Assembly (NCBI GenBank): GCA_032209605.1
Contig: JASFXZ010000001.1
Location: 18,742,256 to 18,806,255 of the forward strand
Source: Mactromeris polynyma
Lineage: Eukaryota; Mollusca; Bivalvia; Venerida; Mactridae
Direction: 5' to 3'
Length of the DNA stretch: 64,000 nt
The position numbers were made by a program, and so were the translations under genes. Positions 25,401 through 35,900 of this stretch are shown one piece after another. The notes below the pieces were generated by a model that ran no database searches, was not told the origin of the DNA, and worked only from the letters and a program-made list of their open reading frames with translations. The first letter of the stretch is position 1, and each line of letters starts with the position of its first letter.

Positions 25401-28400
25401 AAATAAGGTTAAACTATACTAGAATATATCTCCTGTCGAAGGTTAGGAAGTGTATGTCTCGAGACCATTCTGGACTGAAGACAGCTGGCTCGTGTCGCTT
25501 GTTTACATTTAGTCTGAAGTGACTAATATTTTAAAACATTAAAAATAGCAAGTTATTCTTTGTATGACATGTTTATGTATATTAACTATACTTTTACTGC
25601 TCTGAAATATTCTAATATCACTTAGTCATTGTAAGTACTAAATAGCTTATTCAACCTTTCGCAAAGCTGACATATGACACGATGTATTTCTGTATTGGAT
25701 GTCAAAGTCATTTTCTAATTATGAATCAATCACATCAACTATTAATGTCATCCTTTACTGAAGCATTGAGATGTTGGTATTTTCTCCCTGTGTCTCTATA
25801 AAATGGGACGTTGTTTGCTGATGATTTTGTTATCCTAATTAACATATTGAAATATCAAAAGTGCAAGTAATCAGGTATAATTTTTAGCTCACCTGAGCAT
25901 TGCGATAAACAATTTTCGACATCTTTCTGTAGTCTGTCAACATATACCTTGTGAACACGACACAATATTTTACCCAGTCTTCATGAATTTTGGTCAGAAT
26001 ATTTGTTTTGATGAACTCTAGGTCAAGATGAAAACTGGGTCATGTGGGGACAAAAACTAGGTCACAAGATTAAATAATAGAAAATACTTTGTGAATATGC
26101 TAGAGGCCAAATTTGGCATCACAATTAGTCAGAATGTTGGTTTTGATGAACTCTAGGTCAAGTATGAAACTAGGTCACATGAGGTCGAAAACAAGGTCAC
26201 CAGGTCAACAAGTAGAAACACCTTGTGATCACTCTAGGAGCCACATCTTGCATCAAATAATCCTTAAAATTGTTCAGAATGTATTTCTTGATAAATTTTA
26301 TGTCAGGTGGGCATCTTGGCCCTCTTATTTATTTTTGACATGTTGCAAAACTTTTACATGAAATCAAGGGCTGAAAAATTATTATATAATAAGTACAATG
26401 TCGCTTGCATTTATATGTCATCTGTCAATGCATATTTTTTTGTTGAGTATTTTAACATTGATCTATGTTACTTGGTTGGTATATTGGTTTAATTTGAGGG
26501 AACACCCATCAAATGCACAGAAAAAATGGTGAATCTTTGACCTACACAAAAAAGGCCGAAAGTTTTTATTTTTTGAGCCAAATAAGAAACAACACTTTTG
26601 TAACACTTTTTGGATGGCAAGCTTGAATGACATTCAAAAAGCTACTTACATATTATTTTAGAACTTTGAAACCTCCAACTGCCGTCAAGGTATCTATTGT
26701 TTGAGGCATCTATGGTATACATGTGTATGTACGAACTGACAGTTAACCTTCTACCAAGATTGTTCAGTTGTGTTATTCACTAAAAACATGGCTGCCAGGG
26801 GCGGGTGGTCTTCGTCCTCGAAGATATTATTTGTTGTTTACAAAATGCGTCATGTTGACTTTGTCATGATTTCCGTAAATTACAGATGAGCCTACTTCAC
26901 TATCTTGTGTTCGCCTCCTTCACTATCCGTGTGCACCTCATTCTCTATCCGTGTGCACCTCATTCACTATCTGTGTGCACCTCCTTCACTATCCGTGTGT
27001 GCCTCCTTCACTATATGTGTGTGCCTCCTTCACTATCCGTGTGTGCCTCCTTCACTATCCGTGTACACCTCCTTCACTATCCGTGTGCACCTCCTTCACT
27101 ATCCGTGTGTGCCTCCTTCACTATATGTGTGTGCCTCCTTCACTATCAGTGTGTGCCTCCTTCACTATCCGTGTGTGCCTCCTTCACTATATGTGTGTGC
27201 CTCCTTCACTATCTGTGTGTGCCTCCTTCACTATCCGTGTGCACCTCCTTCACTATCCGTGTGCACCTCCTTCACTATCCGTGTGCACCCCCTTCACTAT
27301 CCGTGTGTGCCTCCTTCACTATATGTGTGTGCCTCCTTCACTATCAGTGTGTGCCTCCTTCACTATCCGTGTGTGCCTCCTTCACTATATGTGTGTGCCT
27401 CCTTCACTATCCGTGTGTGCCTCCTTCACTATCCGTGTGTGCCTCCTTCACTATATGTGTGTGCCTCCTTCACTATCAGTGTGTGCCTCCTTCACTATCC
27501 ATGTGTGCCTCCTTCACTATATGTGTGTGCCTCCTTCACTATCCGTGTGTGCCTCCTTCACTATCCGTGTGTGCCTCCTTCACTATATGTGTGTGCCTCC
27601 TTCACTATCCGTGTGTGCCTCCTTCACTATATGTGTGTGCCTCCTTCACTATCCGTGTGTGCCTCCTTCACTATATATGTGTGCCTCCTTCACTATATGT
27701 GTGTGCCTCCTTCACTATCAGTGTGCACCTCCACTATCTGTGTGTGCCTCCTTCACTATCCGTGTGTGCCTCCTTCACTATATATGTGTGCCTCCTTCAC
27801 TATATGTGTGTGCCTCCTTCACTATCAGTGTGCACCTCCACTATCTGTGTGCGCCTCCTTCACTATCCGTGTGCTCGACCTTCACTATCTGTGTGCGCCT
27901 CCTTCACTGTCCGTGTGCGCCTCCTTCACTATCCATGTGCGCCTCCTTCACTATCCGTGTGCGCCTCCTTCACTATCCGTGTGTGCCTCCTTCACTATCA
28001 GTGTGTGCCTCCTTCACTATCTGTGTGTGCCTCCTTCACTATCTGTGTGTGCCTCCTTCACTATCTGTGTGTGCCTCCTTCACTATCCGTGTGTGCCTCC
28101 TTCACTATCTGTGTGCGCCTCCTTCACTATCCGTGTGTGCCTCCTTCACTATCAGTGTGCACCTCCACTATCCGTGTGTGCCTCCTTCACTATCAGTGTG
28201 CACCTCCACTATCTGTGTGCGCCTCCTTCACTGTTCGTGTGTAATTCAAATATTTATCTGAGTACAAGAATTGATGATGATAAACACAACCATAACAACA
28301 ACAACTGATCGTTGACTAGATGATAATTTCTGTATTTTTCCAATCAATATTGAATCGAAGTACGAATATAATTAAGTTTTAGGGTATACTTCAATATGGG

Positions 28401-29651
28401 AATATTCTGGTTAAGGGAGATATTTTGTAAAAAAAATAATTTACAACCCTTTTTGGGATTTTACATTACCTATTTCGTGTCATTTTCATATGACATGGTG
28501 AATCTAGAAGCTGAATAGGTGCAATGTATGTATCAACACTGTGGAAAGATTGAATGACAGTTTGAGTATAAAATTTGGCAATAATACTTCTTGTACGACG
28601 TAGACCATTTGTTGCTTACTTTGATGTCAACCTATTTTTGTCAATGATTGTTCATAAAAGATTGATTTACAGTTTGTCCTACTGACACGTTTAGCTGTGT
28701 AGCGTTGTATACCATACTTTTCTCTCATTATTGAGGCATGAACATTGTAAACCTTTTGTATGTCTGCTTTGTAAAATCTCATTTTGTATTCGCTCCTAAC
28801 ACAACTAGAAACTAGACACACTTGTCTTTTCTACAGATTCAATAGATGTTGTGAAACACAATGATGGTGCGATTTTAAAGTTTTGCGACCAGAAATGTTT
28901 GCAAATCACCAAGACAAGTGTTGTTATTGTTTAATAGTAAAATATACTTCTTTGAACACATAAAATGACGCTGTCTGATATTTTAGCGACACTCATAAAT
29001 TTGCGAAATTTTCTACATCACAAACTTTACCACTTGTACAGTATTATAAATGGCTAATTCTTGTTTAATGGTAACTTCACTGACCCAGAGAATGTAACCC
29101 AGTGTGAAAGCCAACCAGGTTTATCTGTATTGTTATGTTTATACAGTTAGAATGGTCTGACTTCCAACATGGCAATGTATCAGTTATGTGAACAAAACTA
29201 GCATGTTTGTTTGGATGGTCACAGCACATTGGTGGAGGATACTTATATTTGTTTGATTATCTGTTTTTGAAAACTTAATTGTGACTTTTGCTTGTATTTC
29301 AGTAAGACTATTGTACATGGTGGATCAAAGTTTAGTACTGGGCAGGCTGCTAAACTGCTTGAAACTATGTTAGACAAAGAGAATCTGAATGAGAACGACT
29401 GTGTCCTGGTTTCTTCCATTACAAACAACAAAGCTGTGTCAGAAAAACAGAGAACCTTAAAAGATGGAAAAGGTAAACCAGTCACCATGAAGAATGCAGT
29501 AAACCAGTCCAAGAAAAGACCACTAGCAGAAGAATCGGTTTCCAGTCAACCTGCAAAGAAGAAGAAACAAAACCAGTCTAAATCTTGCAGAAGAAAACTT
29601 TTAGCGCCAGTCAAAGGTCAACAGTCGGTGGCCAAGTTTTTCCGTGTATAG
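5997..29651 (+). CDS. PARPBP: PCNA-interacting recombination inhibitor (PARI / PARP1-binding protein-like), complete
   Basis: Eleven exons join in frame to 672 residues plus stop: 5997-6156, 6954-7141, 7934-8209, 9190-9363, 10336-10500, 10960-11114, 13873-14038, 15486-15658, 18456-18549, 22933-23051 and 29303-29651. All introns are GT-AG. Exon 5 (VVNSRSELALARVFNVPERE, then EAFTSLKHGAREK) and exon 6 (RLGGKGYAPDTSHPL) are collinear with vertebrate PARI, a UvrD-helicase-like protein without helicase catalysis. PARI binds SUMO-PCNA and RAD51 and restrains homologous recombination at forks. The last exon has basic NLS-like clusters (KKRPLAEE, AKKKKQNQSK, CRRKLL). It ends in a PIP box, QQSVAKFF, at residues 663-670, two residues before the C-terminus, as in the human protein. 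Exon 1 adds about 54 N-terminal residues with no counterpart in the human protein I recall, which has about 579. The exon 8 start could instead be 15456, also in frame; 15486 has the better pyrimidine tract. The start codon is the first ATG after a strong acceptor. Confidence 0.9.
6625..6816 (-). CDS. Unidentified 63-residue frame inside PARPBP intron 1, opposite strand
   Basis: The frame starts MADIASLNAFGKPQP and ends NIYEDLNMCF with a stop. It is acidic (SERWSDDETLLESNIYED), with balanced amino-acid use unlike the Phe/Ile/Tyr-rich noise frames nearby. The sequence just upstream of its ATG (about 6817-6860) reappears diverged at about 12128-12172, so the 5' flank is a dispersed repeat. It could be the first exon or remnant of a mobile-element gene, or a chance frame. 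No known domain is recognised. Confidence 0.25.
   Translation of the reverse strand: MADIASLNAFGKPQPTTSSASDVRKALSEIPFEYHETIWQSERWSDDETLLESNIYEDLNMCF
7418..7821 (+). repeat. Tandem duplication, two copies of about 201 bp
   Basis: The word 'aatagattttaatagaataa' recurs exactly 201 bases later (7421 and 7622). The following 180 bases match with few substitutions, up to 'aaacaacatttcctc'. It lies in PARPBP intron 2 and belongs to a dispersed family; 'gtggaaactataaac' also occurs near 14528. Confidence 0.85.
8300..8475. repeat. Imperfect inverted repeat in PARPBP intron 3
   Basis: 'gggcaatcctttaaaa' near 8299 followed by 'gtttgttta' is answered near 8450-8473 by 'caaacaaacac' and 'ttaaggattgg' in the opposite sense. 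It is a possible short fold-back element with a diverged stem. Confidence 0.35.
8735..9010 (+). repeat. Diverged dispersed repeat in PARPBP intron 3
   Basis: It contains 'gtccgtctgtccgtg', then 'gtttccgatcaataactc' and a second diverged run 'gatcaataacacttgaaagg'. This wording is shared with the copy at 22500-22735. The right edge reaches to within about 180 bases of exon 4. No coding content. Confidence 0.5.
11210..11930. repeat. Dispersed repeat with terminal 'gctcccc'/'ggggagc' words
   Basis: It opens with 'atgctccccgttcccgaagg' and closes near 11852 with 'cttcggggagcttcc', an inverted counterpart. The recurrent phrase 'gagttatggccctttga' occurs inside. A 33-bp piece starting 'ttccatcggttcaccgat' is then directly repeated twice (about 11862-11927). 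It lies in PARPBP intron 6 and is probably a non-autonomous element. Confidence 0.5.
12083..13475. mobile_element. Inverted-repeat-bounded block containing a minisatellite
   Basis: About 42 bases at 12083-12124 (beginning 'tttaaattcctcttgtttg') recur inverted at 13433-13475 with about one internal mismatch. Between them lie the 20-bp minisatellite and about 500 bases of other noncoding sequence. This looks like a non-autonomous transposon with an expanded tandem core. Two independent opposed insertions are the alternative. It is in PARPBP intron 6. Confidence 0.5.
12232..12940 (+). repeat. 20-bp minisatellite, about 35 copies
   Basis: The unit is 'cctctatatcctctagacgt', itself built from two 10-bp half-units, with variants 'gacgc', 'gacac' and 'gacat' and a few half-unit slips (for example near 12530 and 12850). 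It is dense in XbaI sites (TCTAGA). It sits inside PARPBP intron 6. Confidence 0.97.
14165..14450 (+). repeat. Diverged tandem pair of a dispersed repeat
   Basis: Two copies about 140 bp apart share 'ggtcaataactt.agttag', 'ttgaaac/gatgaaa' and 'caaggtcac.gtta'. The family resembles the copy at 22500-22735. It is in PARPBP intron 7 and is noncoding. Confidence 0.5.
16051..16748. mobile_element. TA-flanked MITE, Tc1/mariner-like ends
   Basis: The ends start 'cagttgaaccccgttatg' on the left and, read on -, 'cagtcgaaacccgttatg' on the right: a 24-bp terminal inverted repeat with two mismatches. Both sides are flanked by TA (16049-16050 and 16749-16750), the expected target duplication. Inner copies of 'tgtcgaca' line both arms. 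The roughly 700-bp interior has no transposase frame. It lies in PARPBP intron 8. A pogo/Tigger-like source is likely from the CAGT ends. Confidence 0.8.
18617..18794. mobile_element. Short TA-flanked MITE
   Basis: Both ends read 'cagtaaaacctca' inward, with TA on each side, and the inner arms share 'gaccacc'. At 178 bp it is a classic non-autonomous Tc1/mariner-type element. It lies in PARPBP intron 9, only 68 bases after exon 9 and 33 bases before the larger element at 18827. Confidence 0.8.
19376..19405. repeat. (TA)n microsatellite
   Basis: About 13-14 uninterrupted TA dinucleotides inside the 3.16-kb transposon. Confidence 0.95.
21686..21748 (-). CDS. Candidate first exon within the 3.16-kb transposon
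   Basis: An ATG at 21748 opens a 21-codon stretch (MATVHSVILNTVIPGPLHV and two more residues) that meets a consensus donor AAG|GTAAGT at 21685. It sits about 240 bases inside the right end of the transposon and reads inward, where a transposon-borne gene would start. No downstream exon was convincingly found, so it may be a decayed or chance exon. Confidence 0.2.
22500..22735 (+). repeat. Dispersed bivalve-type repeat
   Basis: It starts 'atgcccccctttgaagaag', continues through 'gtcggtatgtccggtggtcg', 'gtttccgatcaatacctcaa' and 'cttggtccacacattcacc', and ends 'aatatctcttgttg'. The same wording recurs at 2440-2560 and 8735-9010. It ends about 200 bases before PARPBP exon 10. Function unknown. 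Confidence 0.6.
23582..24183. mobile_element. TA-flanked MITE, Tc1/mariner-like ends
   Basis: The left end starts 'cagttgactctcattagg'; the right end read on - starts 'cagtcgactcttgttatg'. TA lies on both sides. Inner arms repeat 'cgtcttaac' and 'gggacttcgaaaaac/gggactttgaaaaac' words. About 600 bp with no coding frame, in PARPBP intron 10. Confidence 0.75.
24852..24925. repeat. 74-nt fold-back hairpin
   Basis: 'gagggctcaacacgacactg' and the ten bases after it pair with 24896-24925 ('gacagtgttgcgttgagtcc'). The stem is about 30 bp with about four mismatches, with a loop of about 14 AT-rich bases. It is either a very short MITE or a hairpin that could fold in the PARPBP intron 10 transcript. 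Confidence 0.75.
25885..26340. repeat. Dispersed repeat starting 'agctcacctgagc'
   Basis: It opens 'tttttagctcacctgagcat' and carries repeated 'gaactctaggtcaagat', 'gaaactaggtcacatgagg' and 'aggtcaccaggtcaa' phrases. The same phrases fill 40850-41455, whose far end 'actcaggtgagcgatat' complements this start. Noncoding, in PARPBP intron 10. Confidence 0.6.
26886..28242 (+). repeat. 22-bp minisatellite, about 61 copies
   Basis: The unit is 'gcctccttcactatccgtgt' plus two bases, with variants at the 'ccg/ctg/cag/atg' position and occasional 18-bp short units ('cacctccactatc'). The unit holds no stop codon in any + frame, and 22 is not a multiple of three. All three + frames therefore stay open for over 430 codons, giving LLHYPCVPPSLSVCASFTI-type repeats. 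These are artefacts, not genes. It lies in PARPBP intron 10, about 1 kb before the last exon. Confidence 0.97.
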
Positions 29652-32059
29652 CCGTGTTCCTCATGTCTGTTTTACTGAAAATATAACATTGTGTATCATC
29701 AGATATTTTTAACCTGTGAGTTTTAATTTTTTAGATTGGAGTACTTCAGTTTTAAAACAAGTTACCAATGTCATTCAATGAAATGATGAGACAGTTTCAG
29801 TGAGCTGTTAGATCATACATACATATCATACAGCTGCCGAATTATTGTAACTACCCGATTATCATTGGACGCTCTCAAAGTAACAAATACTCTTGCATTA
29901 GGAAATAGAATTTACAATTTGAAGTATAATACTAGGTCAGGGAAATTTCTGTGTACTTTAGTGTATGATCGCGTATATAAGATGTCAGACTATAGATTTT
30001 ATTGTAAATTTTGTACACACTATTTATTTTGTTCATGTTTTAATAGGTGTATTGTTACTGTGTCACACCATTTGAAAATTACTATTTGCTTGCACAAGTT
30101 AGTCCAATGTTTTGTCAAATGAATATATATATATATAGTTTTGTTAGTTTTTCATGTGCCCATTTGAAAAAAGGGAAGGTAGTGGTTCTACCCAGGTGCC
30201 TGTCTGTGCCCAAAATAATGCTACTAGGGGCACACGGGGTCTTCCTCCATCCTAATAAATGGACAAGTTACTACATGACCCTGGTTATTTACTGCGACTT
30301 CAAGGCCCATTGCAATCAATATAATATAATTGTCATATGATAGAAATTGAATTGTGGAAGTTAAGGTCGTTATCATTGTATCATGCAATGAAGCAGTCGG
30401 CTACCACATATTTTAGTGCTTAACATTATGCTTTATTGCTTGCACTGTGTTCATATTTTACTCTTTTCCTGTTTGAAGTAATGTTAATAATAAAAATCAT
30501 GATTTATATCTTCACACTCTGTTCAAATCCTGTTTGTGATTACTGTAATGATAGCAATATCCTGCTTTGTTTGTCATGCTTGCAAAATGAATGTCATTTT
30601 TATGATTACATCTTATGCAAATTATTGTGTTTTGGATTTAGGAAACAAAATCTTCACATAACCTTGTTCTCTGAAACTGGTGATCAGAAGTTTTTATAAT
30701 TTAGCATTAAAGGTCATCTTGTTAGTCTCACCAAAAAGCTGCGAAAATGAAGATGATCCTTTAAACTGAGATCCATAGGAGATATGAACCCTTTCCTGTT
30801 TAAGGTGTATGCAGACTTCTCCTAGAAATCTTACTCTCACAAACCAATTGTATGGTTTCACCATGATTAAATAAAACTCATTCTCTGGTGACTGTCTAAA
30901 AATATAACGGTAGCTTAAACGGAATTTCAAGAATGAAGCCATCAGGAGGTCATTAGGTACTCATTGTCTTCATATGACCCTCTGCCAAAAATGTATGCCG
31001 AAAAAATTTGATTCTGTGCTTATTTCTCGAGGTCATTTACTTATATATATATTCTGTAGTTTCAAGAAGTTTTCTCTGCTAGTTGATAGTTGACTGCTAA
31101 TTGCCTTGTGAAAGGTGCCTTGAAATTATTCTAAAGTGAATTTCTTTCATTGCATAATTTATTATTTTGTCAAGGTCATTCTTTTATTTGCGTACAAAAA
31201 TAATTCATTCGTGTAATGCACTGACATTTATTAGCAACAATTAATTAAAATATTTTATATCAAGGCATTTGCAAATATTTTGTTTTTGTGTGTAAATTTA
31301 TGAAAAATATAATTCTATTTTTGCAAACACAACCTTGTGTCAGATGCCAGCAATGAAGTGATGTTCAACATTGCTATAATTTGGTTTTTATGCTGACTCT
31401 CTTTTAAATGCAAAATTTAATGTTTGTTATAAACTTTGAAAAGCTTTTTGTAGTGTAACATGGTAACAATCTTGTATCTAACAATTAAAATCAAGATAAT
31501 TATGTTCGTATGTGACTACAAGATGTTAGAAGAAAAAGTTGGGATGCTTGTGCAGATTCCTTAAATATTTCATGTGAATTTATTTTAAGCATTTCTAAGA
31601 AATGAAACATTTTACAGTCTGTGAACTCTTTGAATGTGAATTCTTTGAGTTAACCTTGATGATGTTCATGTTAACGTTGTTCTCACAACATTGTAAGCAG
31701 ATTCTGAAAAAGGTTTTGTCACCAGCCAGGTATGGTTCAATTTTACATGACAGTTTGGAGGGATGAAAACGAAATAGTCTGTCTGCTTGTTAAACTATTG
31801 CAGATAGATTCGTTTCACTCCCGCCAGCATGCTCTGAATTAGAAGTTTTTTGGCGCAGCCGTACTAACATGGTTTTGCTATTTGCCTATCAGAGTTGTGG
31901 AAACCAAACAAATCTTACCTTTACCACCAAGGCAATTTCTCTTCAACCGTACAACATTTGTAGCCTGGATGCGGATTGGTTAGCCTTTCGATAATGGGTA
32001 CGTTACCTTACAGAAATCCGCTGAATTTAGGTGATTTTATTTCTGTTTGTATCAGCTAC
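29652..32059. other. PARPBP 3' flank
   Basis: AT-rich noncoding DNA with the probable PARPBP 3' UTR. Candidate AATAAA signals lie at 30254-30259 and 30870-30875. A dispersed repeat with 'ctaggggcacacggggtctt' lies near 30220, and a repeat copy at 31852-32038 is listed separately. No gene is seen. Confidence 0.45.
31852..32038 (+). repeat. 187-bp dispersed repeat, copy 1
   Basis: It begins 'ggcgcagccgtactaacatg' and runs through 'aggcaatttctcttcaaccg' to 'cttacagaaatccgctgaat'. An inverted, slightly diverged copy lies at 50779-50967. Confidence 0.8.
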
Positions 32060-32640
32060 CAACCACCCCTGGACTGTCTGTGTGCTTCCCTGACCAATAT
32101 ATTGTCTATATGCTGGACTGTCTATGTACTTCCCTGACCAACTCATTGTCTATATGCTGGACTGTCTATGTACTTCCCTGACCAACTCGTTGTCTATATG
32201 CTGGACTGTCCATTTGCTTCCCTGACCAACTCATTGTCTATATGCTGGATTGTCTATGTACTTCCCTGACCAACTCATTGTCTATATGCTGGACTGTCTA
32301 TGTACTTCCCTGACCAACTCATTGTCTATATGCTGGACTGTCTATGTACTTCACTGACCAATCCATTGTCTATATGCTGGACTGTCTATGTGCTTCCCTG
32401 ACCACTCCATTGTCTATATGCTGCAATGTCTATGTACTTCCCTGACCAATCCATTGTCTATATGCTGCAATGTCTTTGTAATTCCCTGACCACTCCATTG
32501 TCTATATGCTGGACTGTCTATGTACTTCCCTGACCAATCCATTGTCTATATGCTGGACTGTCCATGTACTTCCCTGACCAATCCATTGTCTATATGCTGG
32601 ACTGTCTATGTGCTTCCCTGACCAATCCATTGTCTATCTG
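32060..32640 (+). repeat. 44-bp minisatellite, about 13 copies
   Basis: The unit reads 'attgtctatatgctggactg', then 'tctatgtacttccctgacca', then four bases. Variants include 'gctgcaatgtc' and 'ctcattg/tccattg'. It lies about 270 bases before the 25-bp array and is unrelated to it. Confidence 0.95.
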
Positions 32641-32907
32641 AGAATTGTCATCCATGTAAATACCAGCATTTCCTTTAAGCGTAAGTAACATGAAAATACT
32701 GTTGTACAGCCTTGAAACATCCTGTTTTTCAAATTGTTCAACCACAAGTTAATCAAGGTTTTCTGTAAGATAGCATTTAATGTCATGGTTATGCTTCTGT
32801 CTGTCATACTGTGGTATATTTGGGGAACATTTAATCACAATTTTAAAAGAATAGAGATGTTTTTATCTTTATGTTGTTGTAGGTGTAAGTTGGTTTGTGG
32901 TTAATAG

Positions 32908-35900
32908 CATCCTGTGAGTGGTGCTTGTACATCATCCTGTGAGTGGTGCTTGTACATCTTCATGTGAGTGGTGCTTGTACATCAACCTGTCAGTGGTGTT
33001 TGTACATCAACCTGTCAGTGGTGCTTGTACATCTTCCTGTGAGTGGTGCTTGTACATCAACCTGTCAGTGGTATTTGTACATCTTCATGTGAGTGGTGCT
33101 TGTACATCAACCTGTGAGTGGTGTTTGTACATCAACCTGTGAGTGGTGCTTGTACATCAACCTGTCAGTGGTGCTTGTACATCAACCTGTGAGTGGTGCT
33201 TGTACATCAACCTGTGAGTGGTGTTTGTACATCAACCTGTGAGTGGTGCTTGTACATCAACCTGTGAGTGGTGCTTGTACATCTTCCTGTGAGTGGTGCT
33301 TGTACATCAACCTGTCAGTGGTATTTGTACATCTTCATGTGAGTGGTGCTTGTACATCAACCTGTGAGTGGTGTTTGTACATCAACCTGTGAGTGGTGCT
33401 TGTACATCTTCCTGTGAGTGGTGCTTGTACATCAACCTGTGAGTGGTGCTTGTACATCAACCTGTGAGTGGTGCTTGTACATCTTCCTGTGAGTGGTGCT
33501 TGTACATCAACCTGTCAGTGGTATTTGTACATCTTCATGTGAGTGGTGCTTGTACATCAACCTGTGAGTGGTGTTTGTACATCAACCTGTGAGTGGTGCT
33601 TGTACATCTTCCTGTGAGTGGTGCTTGTACATCAACCTGTCAGTGGTGCTTGTACATCTTCCTGTGAGTGGTGTTTGTACATCAACCTGTCAGTGGTGCT
33701 TGTACATCTTCCTGTGAGTGGTGCTTGTACATCAACCTGTCAGTGGTATTTGTACATCTTCATGTGAGTGGTGCTTGTACATCAACCTGTGAGTGGTGCT
33801 TGTACATCAACCTGTGAGTGGTGCTTGTACATCAACCTGTGAGTGGTGTTTGTACATCAACCTGTCAGTGGTATTTGGTCATCATCCTGTGAGTGGTGCT
33901 TGTACATCATCCTGTCAGTGGTGCTTGTACATCAACCTGTCAGTGGTGTTTGTACATCATCCTGTCAGTGGTGTTTGTACATCATCCTGTCAGTGGTGTT
34001 TGTACATCATCCTGTCAGTGGTGTTTGTACATCAACCTGTCAGTGGTGTTTGTACATCATCCTGTCAGTGGTGTTTGTACATCAACCTGTCAGTGGTGTT
34101 TGTACATCATCCTGTCAGTGGTGCTTGTACATCAACCTGTGAGTGGTGTTTGTACATCATCCTGTCAGTGGTGCTTGTACATCAACCTGTGAGTGGTGTT
34201 TGTACATCATCCTGTCAGTGGTATTTGTACATCAACCTGTCAGTGGTGCTTGTACATCAACCTGTCAGTGGTGTTTGTACATCATCCTGTCAGTGGTGTT
34301 TGTACATCAACCTGTCAGTGGTGCTTGTACATCATCCTGTCAGTGGTATTTGTACATCAACCTGTGAGTGGTGCTTGTACATCAACCTGTCAGTGGTGTT
34401 TGGTCATCATCCTGTCAGTGGTGCTTGTACATCAACCTGTGAGTGGTGTTTGTACATCAACCTGTCAGTGGTATTTGGTCATCATCCTGTGAGTGGTGCT
34501 TGTACATCAACCTGTCAGTGGTGTTTGTACATCATCCTGTGAGTGGTGTTTGTACATCAACCTGTGAGTGGTGTTTGTACATCAACCTGTCAGTGGTATT
34601 TGGTCATCATCCTGTAAGTGGTGCTTGTACATCAACCTGTCAGTGGTGTTTGTGCATCATCCTGTCAGTGGTATTTGGTCATCATCCTGTGAGTGGTGCT
34701 TGTACATCAACCTGTCAGTGGTATTTGGTCATCATCCTGTGAGTGGTGCTTGTACATCAACCTGTGAGTGGTATTTGGTCATCATCCTGTGAGTGGTGCT
34801 TGTACATCAACCTGTCAGTGGTGTTTGGTCATCATCCTGTCAGTGGTGCTTGTACATCAACCTGTCAGTGGTATTTGGTCATCATCCTGTCAGTGGTGCT
34901 TGTACATCAACCTGTCAGTGGTATTTGGTCATCATCCTGTAAGTGGTGCTTGTACACCAACCTGTCAGTGGTGTTTGTGCATCATCCTGTGAGTGGTGCT
35001 TGTACATCAACCTGTCAGTGGTGTTTGGTCATCATCCTGTCAGTGGTATTTGGTCATCATCCTGTGAGTGGTGCTTGTACATCAACCTGTGAGTGGTATT
35101 TGGTCATCATCCTGTGAGTGGTGCTTGTACATCAACCTGTCAGTGGTGTTTGGTCATCATCCTGTCAGTGGTGCTTGTACATCAACCTGTCAGTGGTATT
35201 TGGTCATCATCCTGTCAGTGGTGCTTGTACATCAACCTGTCAGTGGTATTTGGTCATCATCCTGTGAGTGGTGCTTGTACATCAACCTGTCAGTGGTGTT
35301 TGGTCATCATCCTGTCAGTGGTGCTTGTACATCAACCTGTCAGTGGTATTTGGTCATCATCCTGTCAGTGGTGCTTGTACATCAACCTGTCAGTGGTGTT
35401 TGGTCATCATCCTGTCAGTGGTGTTTGTACATCATCCTGTCAGTGGTGTTTGGTCATCATCCTGTCAGTGGTGTTTGTACATCATCCTGTCAGTGGTGTT
35501 TGGTCATCATCCTGTCAGTGGTGTTTGGTCATCATCCTGTCAGTGGTGTTTGTACATCATCCTGTCAGTGGTGTTTGGTCATCATCCTGTCAGTGGTGTT
35601 TGTACATCATCCTGTCAGTGGTGCTTGTACATCAACCTGTCAGTGGTATTTGGTCATCATCCTGTGAGTGGTGCTTGTACATCAACCTGTCAGTGGTGTT
35701 TGGTCATCATCCTGTCAGTGGTGCTTGTACATCAACCTGTCAGTGGTATTTGGTCATCATCCTGTGAGTGGTGCTTGTACATCAACCTGTCAGTGGTATT
35801 TGGTCATCATCCTGTGAGTGGTGCTTGTACATCAACCTGTCAGTGGTGTTTGGTCATCATCCTGTCAGTGGTGCTTGTACATCAACCTGTCAGTGGTGTT

